This document shows positions 33,762-41,724 of a stretch of 52,848 nucleotides of DNA, one piece after another. The DNA is taken from NCBI GenBank assembly GCA_004144595.1, contig SEEM01000022.1, forward strand, positions 1 to 52,848, read 5' to 3'. Both the position numbers and the translations under genes were made by a program. This DNA is from Hyphomicrobiales bacterium. Lineage in GTDB: Bacteria; Pseudomonadota; Alphaproteobacteria; Rhizobiales; Beijerinckiaceae. Positions within the stretch are counted from its first letter, which is position 1; each line of letters begins with the position of its first letter. The notes below the pieces were generated by a model, which saw only the letters and a list, made by a program, of their open reading frames with translations, searched no databases and had not been told where the DNA came from.

Positions 33762-34403
33762 ATGGACGATTTCACCTCGCTGCGGCGCAATATGGTCGAT
33801 TGCCAGCTGCGCACCTACGACATCACCGACCGCGCCGCGCTGGCCGCGGCGGATTCGGTGCCGCGCGAAGCCTTCGTTCCCGACGCGCTGTCCCATCTCG
33901 CCTATCTCGACCAATCGATCGCGCTTCCGGGCACCGGACGCGCGCTGATGACCCCGATGGTCGCCGTGCGGATGATTCAATTGCTCGACCCGCAGCCGGG
34001 CGAGGACGTGCTCGAATATGCCGGCGGTTCCGGCTATGGCGCGGCGCTGATGAACCATATGGGTGCAAAGGCGACGCTCTGGGAGCCGGATGCGGCCGCA
34101 CGCGAGCTGGCCAAGGCGGCGTTGGGCCGGGCCGGTGCGCCGGGAGTGACCGTCACCGCCGCGCAGCCGGGTCCTGACAGCTTCGATGCCATCCTCGTGA
34201 GCGGATCCTGCGAGATCTTGCCCGAATCGCTGTTCCCGCTGCTGCGGCCGGAAGGCCGCCTCATCGTGGTCGAAGGCGTCGGCCGCGCGGCGCGGGTCAA
34301 GCTCTATCTGAAGTCCGGCGACGTCGTGTCCGGCCGGCCGGTCTTCGATGCGGCTGCGCCTGTCGTTTCGGAGTTTCGCCGTCCGGCGGCCTTCGTTTTC
34401 TGA
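33762..34403 (+). CDS. Protein-L-isoaspartate O-methyltransferase-family protein
   Basis: A 213-residue Pcm-like protein. It has the PCMT N-terminus (RRNMVDCQLRTYDITDRAALAAADSVPREAFVP), a glycine-rich SAM loop VLEYAGGSGYGAALM in place of the usual GTGSGY, and a second region LLRPEGRLIVVEGVGRAARV. In Alphaproteobacteria this shorter, diverged paralogue is commonly found next to tolC, as here, and its methyl acceptor is not established. ATG 33762 follows GGAGAG. Confidence 0.85.
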   Translation: MDDFTSLRRNMVDCQLRTYDITDRAALAAADSVPREAFVPDALSHLAYLDQSIALPGTGRALMTPMVAVRMIQLLDPQPGEDVLEYAGGSGYGAALMNHMGAKATLWEPDAAARELAKAALGRAGAPGVTVTAAQPGPDSFDAILVSGSCEILPESLFPLLRPEGRLIVVEGVGRAARVKLYLKSGDVVSGRPVFDAAAPVVSEFRRPAAFVF

Positions 34404-34410
34404 GATCGGA

Positions 34411-34430
34411 GTGTCGCATTTTTGCGGCAC
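34411..34430. promoter_or_regulatory. Inverted repeat in the tolC upstream region
   Basis: GTGTCGCA and TGCGGCAC (one mismatch between arms) around TTTT. It lies eight bases past the Pcm-like stop and 117 bases before tolC. It may be a regulator site or a short mRNA hairpin; I cannot assign a protein. Confidence 0.3.
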
Positions 34431-34547
34431 TGCGCGAGCTAAACCGTTCCGGCACCCTCCATCCGTTGGCGGAAGGTGTCGAAGCGGGTATGAATTGCAA
34501 CTCTGCCGAGGCTGGGGCGATGCCTGGGCGCGACTTTCAGTGCGCAC

Positions 34548-35975
34548 ATGAGGCGTCCAGTGATCATACGCGACAATAAGACTTCCAGATTTGGGCTCTC
34601 CGCCGTCTTCGCACTTGCGTTGGCGGGCGGCTGGGCCGGGCCGGTTTCGGCCCAGACCATGGATGCCGCGCTCGCGCGAGCCTATTCTGCCAATCCGACT
34701 CTCAATGCGCAGCGCGCTGCAGTGCGCGCGACCGACGAGAACGTGCCGCAGGCGAAGGCGGGCTACCGGCCGCGCATCACGGCTTCGGCCGATATCGGCG
34801 CCAGCATCACCGAATCGGGCATTCCGGCTTTCGCCAGCAACTCCTCCGTCCATACCAACAGCGTATCTCGGCTAGGGCCGCGCGGCGTCGGCGTGCAGGT
34901 CGACCAGAACATCTTCGATTCCGGCAAGACCCGCAGCGCGGTTGGCCAGTCCGAATCGCAGGTGCTCGGCGCCCGCGCCACCTTGCGCAATACCGAGCAG
35001 AACGTGCTGCTCGACGCCGCGACATCCTACATGAACGTGCTGCGCGACACCGCAATCCTCAATCTGAACCGCAACAACGTCGAGGTGCTCGAAGAGCAGC
35101 TGCGCCAGACGCGCGACCGGTTTCAGGTCGGCGAAGTGACGCGGACCGACGTGGCGCAGGCGGAAGCCCGCCTGTCTTCGGCTCGCTCCCAGGCAATTCT
35201 CGCCGAATCGAACCTCAAGACCTCGGTCGCGCGCTTCCGGCAGAATGTCGGCACCGAGCCGCGCTCGCTGGCACCGGGCCGGCCGGTCGAGGCACTGCTG
35301 CCGAAATCGCTGCCGACCGCGCTGAACCAGGCCCTGTCGAACCACCCGGCCATCGTCGCGTCGCTTCACGGCGTCGATGCCGCCGAGCTTCAGGTCAAGG
35401 TCACTGAGGCCGATCTCTATCCGGTCGTGGGTGTTCGCGGCGTGGTTCAGCAGCGCTATGACAGCCAGTTCTCCGGCGACAACCGCTTCTCGGCCAGCCT
35501 CGTCGGCACGCTGACGATCCCGATCTACGAGGGCGGCCAGATCTATGCCCGTACCCGCCAGGCCAAGGAGACCGCCGGCCAGCGCCGGATCGAGGTCGAC
35601 ACCCAGCGCGATACCGTGCGCGCCGCGGTCGTCTCCGCCTGGGGCGGGCACGAAGCTGCCAAGGCCCAGATCGTCGCCGCCCAGGCCCAGGTCGAAGCCG
35701 CATCGACGGCGCTGTCCGGCGTCCGCGAGGAGGCGAAGGTCGGCCAGCGCACCACGCTCGACGTCCTCAACGCCCAGCAGGAACTGGTGAGCGCCCGTTC
35801 GAGCCTCGTGGTCGCCCAGCGCGATCGCGTCGTCGCCTCCTATGCGGTGCTGTCCGCGGTCGGCAAGCTCTCTGCCCAGTCGCTCAGGCTCAAGGCGGAG
35901 ATCTATGACGCCCGCCAGCATTACGAGCAGGTGCAGGGCAAGCTCTGGGGCACCCAGACGCCCGACGGCCGCTGA
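34548..35975 (+). CDS. tolC: TolC-family outer-membrane efflux protein
   Basis: A 475-residue outer-membrane channel for type I secretion and drug efflux. It has a signal peptide (cleavage near GPVSAQT, about residue 35) and two OEP repeats: the first with ALARAYSANPTLNAQRAAVRATDENVPQAKAGYRPRI and the coiled-coil RDRFQVGEVTRTDVAQAEARLSSARSQ, the second with the matching VGQRTTLDVLNAQQELVSARSSLVVAQRDRVVASYAVLSAVGKL. No pump or adaptor gene is adjacent. Confidence 0.93.
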   Translation: MRRPVIIRDNKTSRFGLSAVFALALAGGWAGPVSAQTMDAALARAYSANPTLNAQRAAVRATDENVPQAKAGYRPRITASADIGASITESGIPAFASNSSVHTNSVSRLGPRGVGVQVDQNIFDSGKTRSAVGQSESQVLGARATLRNTEQNVLLDAATSYMNVLRDTAILNLNRNNVEVLEEQLRQTRDRFQVGEVTRTDVAQAEARLSSARSQAILAESNLKTSVARFRQNVGTEPRSLAPGRPVEALLPKSLPTALNQALSNHPAIVASLHGVDAAELQVKVTEADLYPVVGVRGVVQQRYDSQFSGDNRFSASLVGTLTIPIYEGGQIYARTRQAKETAGQRRIEVDTQRDTVRAAVVSAWGGHEAAKAQIVAAQAQVEAASTALSGVREEAKVGQRTTLDVLNAQQELVSARSSLVVAQRDRVVASYAVLSAVGKLSAQSLRLKAEIYDARQHYEQVQGKLWGTQTPDGR

Positions 35976-36233
35976 GCGTCCTCCTGCGGCGGCGCTTTGC
36001 GCAGCGCGCCGCCCACCGAGGCGACGCGGCGAATCCGTCTATTCGCGGCCGCATCGTCGGTTTCCGGAAGGGGAATGCTTCCTTTCCGGCCCGGTGCCAT
36101 CAGGCAACAGGGCGGATTTCTCCTGTGGGGGAGCCGGTTAGCGCCTTGTCTGACATCGCTGCCGTGGAATACTGCGCTCTTGGAGCGGCGTTGATTCCGT
36201 CGGCGCGCCCGGTGTCCAACGGTTAAACTCATC

Positions 36234-36869
36234 ATGAGCGCGCAAGCCAAGCCCAGCGAACCGTCGATGGAGGAGATTCTCGCCTCCATCCGTCGGATCA
36301 TCTCGGACGACGATGCGAAGCCGGCCGAGGAGGTCGCCGCGCCGCTCGTCGAGACCGAAGCCGAGCCGGAGCCGACACCGGTCCCCGCCGTCGTCGACGA
36401 CGACGTTCTCGATCTGGGGGCCGAGGCCGCGCTGGTCGCCGCGCCCACGCCGGAGGCCGCACCGGTACCGCCGGCCGCATTCCCGGATGAATCGGATATC
36501 GCGTTCCTCGACGAAGAGCCCGTCGCGGCTGTGCCTCCGGCTCTACCAGCGTCTGTCGCCGAGCCTGAGCCGGCACCGGCCCGGCCTGAGCCGCCGCAAC
36601 CGCAGCCGCAGTCGTATTCGCAGCCTGCATTCGCCGCGGTGCCCGACATGGCGAGCCTGCTGTCGGATCAGGCGAGTTCCGTGGTGACAAATGCCTTCGG
36701 TCAGCTCGCCTCGACCGTGCTGAGCAACAATGCGCGCACGCTGGAGGACCTGGTCAAGGACATGCTCAAGCCGATGCTCAAGACCTGGCTCGACGACAAC
36801 CTCCCGACCATGGTCGAGAGGCTGGTGCGCGCAGAGATCGAGCGCGTCGCCCGCGGCGGCCGTAGCTAG
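36234..36869 (+). CDS. popZ: Polar organising protein PopZ (DUF2497)
   Basis: A 211-residue PopZ. The N-terminal helix PSMEEILASIRRIISDDD (residues 10-27) binds partners. A long acidic, proline-rich disordered spacer follows (about 30-130). The C-terminal helices (VKDMLKPMLKTWLDDNLPTMVERLVRAEIERVARGG) drive oligomerisation. PopZ forms a matrix at the cell pole that anchors the chromosome origin and signalling proteins. The gene commonly lies between tolC and valS in Hyphomicrobiales, as here. Confidence 0.94.
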   Translation: MSAQAKPSEPSMEEILASIRRIISDDDAKPAEEVAAPLVETEAEPEPTPVPAVVDDDVLDLGAEAALVAAPTPEAAPVPPAAFPDESDIAFLDEEPVAAVPPALPASVAEPEPAPARPEPPQPQPQSYSQPAFAAVPDMASLLSDQASSVVTNAFGQLASTVLSNNARTLEDLVKDMLKPMLKTWLDDNLPTMVERLVRAEIERVARGGRS

Positions 36870-36883
36870 AACCCAATTCGAAG

Positions 36884-36914
36884 ACGGGCCCTCCTGTCGG
36901 GCCCGTCGTTTTCG
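36884..36914 (+). terminator. Intrinsic terminator after popZ
   Basis: ACGGGCCC (36884-36891) and GGGCCCGT (36899-36906) form a perfect 8-bp stem with a seven-base loop, followed by CGTTTTC. Confidence 0.85.
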
Positions 36915-36939
36915 GAAGCAAGCGGGTTGAACGAAACCG

Positions 36940-36973
36940 CCCGTCATTCCCTGCCTTGAACGGGAATGACGGG
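36940..36973. repeat. Short perfect hairpin of the GTCATTCC type
   Basis: CCCGTCATTCCC (36940-36951) and GGGAATGACGGG (36962-36973) are perfect 12-bp inverted arms with a ten-base loop. It is a short relative of the longer GTCAT...ATGAC intergenic repeats. Confidence 0.75.
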
Positions 36974-36995
36974 CCGTTCTCGAAGCCTGGACCGA

Positions 36996-37223
36996 CTAGT
37001 CCGTGGCAACTGCCCGCCGACCCTGCACCGGGGCACGTCTCCGCTCGAAAGCACCTGCTTCCTGCAAGCGCAGCAACCCGTAGCCGACCATGGCGAAGGC
37101 GGTGGCCGGTGCGCCCAGCCGCGCGACCAGCATGGTCAAGCCGACGGCGATCGGGCGGGGATAGCGGCCGGAAGCTGCTTCGACGGCAAACCAAGCGCCG
37201 AGGGCATGAACCAAGAGTTTCAT
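36996..37223 (-). CDS. Small hydrophobic hypothetical protein, 75 residues
   Basis: Encodes MKLLVHALGAWFAVEAASGRYPRPIAVGLTMLVARLGAPATAFAMVGYGLLRL and a basic tail: one or two membrane helices. AGGA is eight bases upstream of ATG 37223. It begins 28 bases after the stop of the PNPOx-family gene and on the same strand, so it probably shares that gene's stress promoter. No family recognised. Confidence 0.6.
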   Translation of the reverse strand: MKLLVHALGAWFAVEAASGRYPRPIAVGLTMLVARLGAPATAFAMVGYGLLRLQEAGAFERRRAPVQGRRAVATD

Positions 37224-37251
37224 TATCGCATCCTGCTCGTCGTTGCGGGAT

Positions 37252-37737
37252 TCAAAGGCGAACCTTGCGGTTCTCACCGAGCTCGGGTTTGGCGCCGGTC
37301 AGGGCGGCCGCCGCCATCTTGACGCTGGTGACGATCTTGCCAGGGCTGTCCCAGAACTCAGCCATGCTCGGCCTGACGCGCAGCACGCGGATGTTCGGAT
37401 CGTTCTCGTCGTCCCAGAAGGCGCGATTGCTCGCATCCCAGAGATCATGGACGCGCGAGCGGTCGTCCAGGACGGTCGCGGTTCCCGTCACCGAGACATA
37501 GCGGTGACCGTCGGTATCCGCGAAGGCGGCGCAGACATTGTTGTTGACCTGTATCTCGTCGTCCTTGTGGTGGCGAACGTCGGTCAGGAAATAGATCGCA
37601 TCGTCCGCGCGCTCGCCATGGGCATGCATCGGCCGGGCACGCAATTCGTCGCCTTGGCCGTCATGGGTCACGAGCATCGCGAACTTGATGGAATCGATGA
37701 GGTCCCAGACGCGTGTCTGGTCGTCTTGGCGAGACAT
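37252..37737 (-). CDS. Pyridoxamine 5'-phosphate oxidase-fold general stress protein
   Basis: A 161-residue flavin-binding split-barrel protein of the general stress protein 26 type: VWDLIDSIKFAMLVTHDGQGDELRARPMHAHGE, then IYFLTDVRHHKDDEIQVNNNVCAAFADTDGHRYVSVTGTATVLDDR and FWDDENDPNIRVLRVRPSMAEFWDSP. Such proteins bind FMN/FAD; their substrate is unknown. ATG 37737 has AAGGAGA upstream. An exact EcfG promoter (37777-37801) drives it, in line with its name. Confidence 0.88.
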   Translation of the reverse strand: MSRQDDQTRVWDLIDSIKFAMLVTHDGQGDELRARPMHAHGERADDAIYFLTDVRHHKDDEIQVNNNVCAAFADTDGHRYVSVTGTATVLDDRSRVHDLWDASNRAFWDDENDPNIRVLRVRPSMAEFWDSPGKIVTSVKMAAAALTGAKPELGENRKVRL

Positions 37738-37776
37738 GTCGCTCTCCTTGTGATCGGCTGTTGGCTTCTCTGGTGA

Positions 37777-37801
37777 AACGGGGCGCGACGCGGCTGGTTC
37801 C
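37777..37801 (-). promoter_or_regulatory. EcfG (general stress) promoter of the PNPOx-fold gene, exact match
   Basis: On the minus strand GGAAC (37797-37801), 16 bases, CGTT (37777-37780). It lies about 40 bases upstream of the ATG at 37737. Confidence 0.85.
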
Positions 37802-37817
37802 GTCGCCAAGGCGACGG
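37800..37817. promoter_or_regulatory. 18-bp palindrome between divergent stress promoters
   Basis: CCGTCGCCAAGGCGACGG is a palindrome with perfect 8-bp arms located between the two outward-facing EcfG -35 elements. It could bind a shared regulator or be a coincidence of GC-rich sequence. Confidence 0.4.
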
Positions 37818-37825
37818 CACGAAGC

Positions 37826-37850
37826 GGAACCGGCTCACGGTTCGCGCGTA
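37826..37850 (+). promoter_or_regulatory. Near-consensus EcfG promoter of dps
   Basis: GGAAC (37826-37830), 16 bases, CGTA (37847-37850), one mismatch to the consensus, about 70 bases before the dps start. Together with 37777-37801 it makes a back-to-back pair. Confidence 0.6.
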
Positions 37851-37918
37851 TGATGGGAGGCGTGCCGCGATCACCCGCACGCTACCGTTTCCCCGTCGCC
37901 CCCGATCCGAGGTTTGCC

Positions 37919-38458
37919 ATGGCCAAGACTGCAGCCAAGACTGCGCCGCGCAGCGCTCCGAAGAGCTCGACCACGGAGAAGGTGGTCAAATCCAGCCGCA
38001 TCGACCTGGCTTCCAACACCAAGACCAAGGTCATCGGCCTGCTCAACGAGCGCCTTGCCGACGGCATCGACCTCTCGCTTCTCACCAAGCAGGCGCACTG
38101 GAACCTCAAGGGGCCGGGCTTCATCGGCATCCACCTGATGCTCGACGGCTTCCGAGACGAGATCGACACCCATGTCGACACCGTCGCCGAACGCATAGCC
38201 CAGCTCGGCGGCATCGCCTTCGGGACGACGCAGACGACGGCCCAGTCGACCTCGCTCAAGCCATATCCGACAGATATCATCGCCGTTCAGGACCATCTCG
38301 CTGCGCTGATCGAACGCTATGCCGACACTGCCAACAAGGTCCGCGAAGCGATCGACGCCTGCGACGAGGCAGGCGATGCCGACACCGCCGACCTGCTGAC
38401 GGCCTATTCCCGCATGCTCGACAAGTCGCTCTGGTTCCTTCAGTCGAACCTGGCCTGA
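37919..38458 (+). CDS. dps: Dps-family ferritin-like DNA-protection protein
   Basis: A 179-residue Dps. A lysine/alanine-rich N-terminal tail (about residues 1-30) suits DNA binding. The ferroxidase site at subunit interfaces is in KQAHWNLKGPGFIGIHLMLDGFRDEIDTHVDTVAERI. Dps dodecamers oxidise and store iron with hydrogen peroxide and coat DNA in stationary phase. ATG 37919 has GAGG six bases upstream. Divergent from a second general-stress gene. Confidence 0.94.
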   Translation: MAKTAAKTAPRSAPKSSTTEKVVKSSRIDLASNTKTKVIGLLNERLADGIDLSLLTKQAHWNLKGPGFIGIHLMLDGFRDEIDTHVDTVAERIAQLGGIAFGTTQTTAQSTSLKPYPTDIIAVQDHLAALIERYADTANKVREAIDACDEAGDADTADLLTAYSRMLDKSLWFLQSNLA

Positions 38459-38554
38459 CGCCTAGGCGGGGCGTGCCTTGTCATCGAAAACGTTGACGCG
38501 CGGCCCGTGCATGGGCTCTTAAGGGCCGAGACCTTTTTGGCCCGTTATTTTTCC

Positions 38555-38581
38555 GGCCGGGGCAGGTTCCCCGGCCTTTCT
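38555..38581 (+). terminator. Intrinsic terminator directly before valS
   Basis: GGCCGGGG (38555-38562) and CCCCGGCC (38569-38576) form a perfect 8-bp stem with a six-base loop, followed by TTTCT, only 16 bases from the valS start. A weaker hairpin with its own T-run (GGGCC 38523-38527, GGCCC 38539-38543, then GTTATTTTT) precedes it. It ends dps transcription or works as an attenuator of valS. Confidence 0.75.
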
Positions 38582-38597
38582 GCGTTCGAGCGATGCG

Positions 38598-41417
38598 ATG
38601 ATGGACAAGACTTTCGAACCGGCTGCCGTCGAGGCCCGGATCAGCCAAGCCTGGGACAAGGCCGAAGCCTTCAAGGCGGGCAGGGGGGCGGCCCCCGGCG
38701 CCGAGCCCTATTGCATCGTGATCCCGCCACCGAACGTTACCGGCTCGCTGCATATGGGCCACGCGCTCAACAACACGTTGCAGGACGTGCTCTGCCGTTT
38801 CGAGCGCATGCGCGGCAAGGACGTGCTCTGGCAGCCTGGCACCGACCACGCCGGCATTGCGACGCAGATGGTCGTCGAGCGCAAGCTCGCCGCCGAGAAC
38901 CGCACCGACCGTCGCACGATGGGCCGCGAGGCTTTCCTTGCCGAAGTCTGGAAGTGGAAGGAGGAGTCCGGTGGGACGATCTTCAACCAGCTCCGCCGCC
39001 TCGGCGCTTCCTGCGACTGGTCGCGCGAACGCTTCACCATGGACGAGGGCCTCTCAGCTGCCGTCCTCAAGGTCTTCGTCGGCCTGCACAAGCAGGGGCT
39101 GGTCTACCGCGCCAAGCGGCTGGTCAACTGGGATCCCAAGTTCCAGACCGCGATCTCGGATCTCGAGGTGCTGCAGGTCGAGAAGACCGGCACGTTCAAG
39201 TGGCAGCGCGGCGGCGAGGACGCGTTCGACGCTGCCAAGCTCGACAAGGCGCTGAACCGCGACCCGAACGGCCATCTCTACTATTTCAACTACCCGCTCG
39301 AAGGCGTGATTTACGATGCGGACGACGCCTCGACATTCATAACCGTCGCGACCACGCGCCCGGAGACGATGCTGGGCGATACCGGCGTTGCGGTTCATCC
39401 CGAGAACGAAAAGATCGGCCATCTGATCGGCCGTAAGGCGGTGCTGCCGCTGGTCGGCCGCGTCATCCCGATCTTCGGCGACGACTATGCCGATCCCGAG
39501 AAGGGCACCGGCGCGGTCAAGATCACCCCGGCGCATGATTTCAACGATTTCGAGGTCGGCAAGCGCCACCAGCTCGACGTCGTCAACATCCTCGACGGCG
39601 AGGCGCGCATCCTGCTGGCGGGCAACGAGGATTTCCTCGCCGGGGCGAAGCCGGAAGCCGAGACGCTGGCGCTGGACGGCGCCGACCGCTTCGTCGCGCG
39701 CCGCCGCGTCGTGGAGATGATGGCCGCGCGCGGCCTGCTCGTGAAGGTGGAGCCGAACACCCATACCGTGCCGCATGGCGACCGCTCGGACGTCGTGATC
39801 GAGCCGTGGCTCACCGACCAGTGGTATGTCGACGTCAAGCCGCTGGCGCAGCGTTCGATCAAGGCGGTGCGGGACGGGCGCACCAAGTTCACGCCCGAGA
39901 ACTGGACCAAGGTCTATTACGACTGGCTCGAGAATATCGAGCCCTGGTGCGTTTCGCGCCAGCTCTGGTGGGGCCACCAGATCCCGGCCTGGTACGGGCC
40001 GGATGGCGAGGTCTTCGTCGCGGAATCGGACGCCGAGGCACAAGCTCTGGCAATGGCGCATTACGGCGACACCGTCGCCCTCACGCGCGACGAGGACGTG
40101 CTCGACACCTGGTTCTCCTCGGCGCTCTGGCCGTTCTCGACGCTGGGCTGGCCGGACGAGACGTCTGAGCTGAAGCACTATTACCCGACGGCGACGCTCG
40201 TCACCGCCTTCGACATCATCTTCTTCTGGGTCGCCCGGATGATGATGATGGGCCTCAACTTCATGGACGAGGTGCCGTTCAAGGACGTCTATATCCACGC
40301 CATCGTTCGCGACGAGAAGGGCGCGAAGATGTCGAAGTCGAAGGGCAACGTCATCGATCCGCTGGTGCTCGTCGACAAATACGGCGCAGACGCGCTGCGC
40401 TTCACGCTGTCGGCCATGGCCGCGCAGGGGCGCGATATCAAGCTCAGCACCCAGCGCGTCGAGGGCTATCGCAACTTCGCGACCAAGATCTGGAACGCCG
40501 CGCGCTTCGCCGAGCTGAACGGCTGCGCCCGGGCGGAAGGCTTCGATCCGGCCGCCGTCAAGCAGCCGCTGAACCGCTGGATCCTCAGCGAAGCCGCGCA
40601 AGCGGCGGAAGAGATTGCGGCGGGCATCCCGAGCTTCAGGTTCAACGAGGCGGCGGGTGCTGCCTATCGCTTCGTCTGGAACCAGTTCTGCGACTGGTAT
40701 CTCGAACTCGCCAAGCCGGTGCTGCAGGGCGAAGGCGTCGATGCCGGCGTTCGGGCCGAAACGCAGGCGACGGTGGCCTATGTCATCGACCTGATCTGCC
40801 AGCTCCTGCATCCGTTCATGCCGTTCCTGACCGAGGAACTCTGGGCGCAGAAGGCCGAGGCCGGCGCACCGCGCAAACTCGCCAGCGGGGATGCTTCGCT
40901 GGTCTGCCTGACCCGCTGGGCCGATCTCTCGGCGCTCAAGGATGCAGCAGCGGAAGCCGAGATCGGCTTCGTCGTCGACCTCATCTCCGACATCCGCTCG
41001 GTGCGCTCCGAGGTCAACGTGCCAGCCGGCACGCAGGCGCCCCTCGTGCTCGTCAATGCCTCGGCAGCGACGCGCGCGACGATCGAGAGCTGGCGGCCCA
41101 TGATCGAGCGGCTGGCCCGCGTCTCCGACATCGCCTTCGAGGCGGTCGCGCCGGCCCAGTCGGCCCAGATCATCGTGCGCGGCGAGGTCGCGGCCCTGCC
41201 GCTCGCCGGCTTGATCGATCTCGACGCCGAGCGCTCCCGTCTGACCAAGGAGCTTGCCAAGCTCGACCAGGACATTGCGGTCGTCGAGAAAAAACTCGGC
41301 AACCCCGATTTCATGGCGCGCGCCCCCGAGGACATCGTCGAGGAGAACCGCGAGCGCAAGGCCGCCGCCGAGGCCCGCAAGCTCAAGGTCGCGGAGGCAC
41401 TGACGCGGCTGAGCTGA
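38598..41417 (+). CDS. valS: Valine-tRNA ligase
   Basis: A 939-residue class Ia aminoacyl-tRNA synthetase. The HIGH-type motif is in PPPNVTGSLHMGHALNNTLQD, KMSKS is in KMSKSKGNVIDPL, the CP1 editing insertion contains TTRPETMLGDTGVAVHPE, and a C-terminal coiled coil (DLDAERSRLTKELAKLDQDIAVVEKKL) contacts the tRNA. Two ATGs (38598 and 38601) are in tandem. No clear Shine-Dalgarno is seen, because an intrinsic terminator occupies the leader. Confidence 0.97.
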   Translation: MMDKTFEPAAVEARISQAWDKAEAFKAGRGAAPGAEPYCIVIPPPNVTGSLHMGHALNNTLQDVLCRFERMRGKDVLWQPGTDHAGIATQMVVERKLAAENRTDRRTMGREAFLAEVWKWKEESGGTIFNQLRRLGASCDWSRERFTMDEGLSAAVLKVFVGLHKQGLVYRAKRLVNWDPKFQTAISDLEVLQVEKTGTFKWQRGGEDAFDAAKLDKALNRDPNGHLYYFNYPLEGVIYDADDASTFITVATTRPETMLGDTGVAVHPENEKIGHLIGRKAVLPLVGRVIPIFGDDYADPEKGTGAVKITPAHDFNDFEVGKRHQLDVVNILDGEARILLAGNEDFLAGAKPEAETLALDGADRFVARRRVVEMMAARGLLVKVEPNTHTVPHGDRSDVVIEPWLTDQWYVDVKPLAQRSIKAVRDGRTKFTPENWTKVYYDWLENIEPWCVSRQLWWGHQIPAWYGPDGEVFVAESDAEAQALAMAHYGDTVALTRDEDVLDTWFSSALWPFSTLGWPDETSELKHYYPTATLVTAFDIIFFWVARMMMMGLNFMDEVPFKDVYIHAIVRDEKGAKMSKSKGNVIDPLVLVDKYGADALRFTLSAMAAQGRDIKLSTQRVEGYRNFATKIWNAARFAELNGCARAEGFDPAAVKQPLNRWILSEAAQAAEEIAAGIPSFRFNEAAGAAYRFVWNQFCDWYLELAKPVLQGEGVDAGVRAETQATVAYVIDLICQLLHPFMPFLTEELWAQKAEAGAPRKLASGDASLVCLTRWADLSALKDAAAEAEIGFVVDLISDIRSVRSEVNVPAGTQAPLVLVNASAATRATIESWRPMIERLARVSDIAFEAVAPAQSAQIIVRGEVAALPLAGLIDLDAERSRLTKELAKLDQDIAVVEKKLGNPDFMARAPEDIVEENRERKAAAEARKLKVAEALTRLS

Positions 41418-41724
41418 GCCGCGCGCGTGGGCATTCATCAGTCTCGCCGTGATGCTCGGGCTTGACCCGAGCATTTCCTGCCCAAGGAGGCTCGTGCGCC
41501 TCGCATCCTGAGATTCTCGGGTCAAGCCCGAGAATGACGCTCTGTCACGGGCCGGAATGACGGTTTTGAGGTGGGGAACGACGCATTCCGGTCATTGCGC
41601 CGTCGTCAAATTGACGCTGATCCAAGAGAGGACTGGCATTCTCTCGCGGACCCCGCTTAGATGCGCCCGACGCAATTCCGCCATGCAGAAGCGTGGCGGC
41701 ACAAGGACCGGCTGTTCAGAACCC
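41418..41724. other. 307-base gap: hairpin repeat and yqaA leader
   Basis: The left part is a copy of the GTCATGCTCGGG-type repeat (41449-41538). The right part holds no supported gene. An in-frame extension of the yqaA frame back to 41557 reads part of it, but has no family similarity. Confidence 0.55.
41449..41538. repeat. GTCATGCTCGGG-type intergenic hairpin repeat, copy 4
   Basis: GTGATGCTCGGGCTTGACCC and the rest of the left hairpin, a variable middle, then ATTCTCGGGTCAAGCCCGAGAATGAC-type right hairpin with a short loop. It follows valS. Confidence 0.8.
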
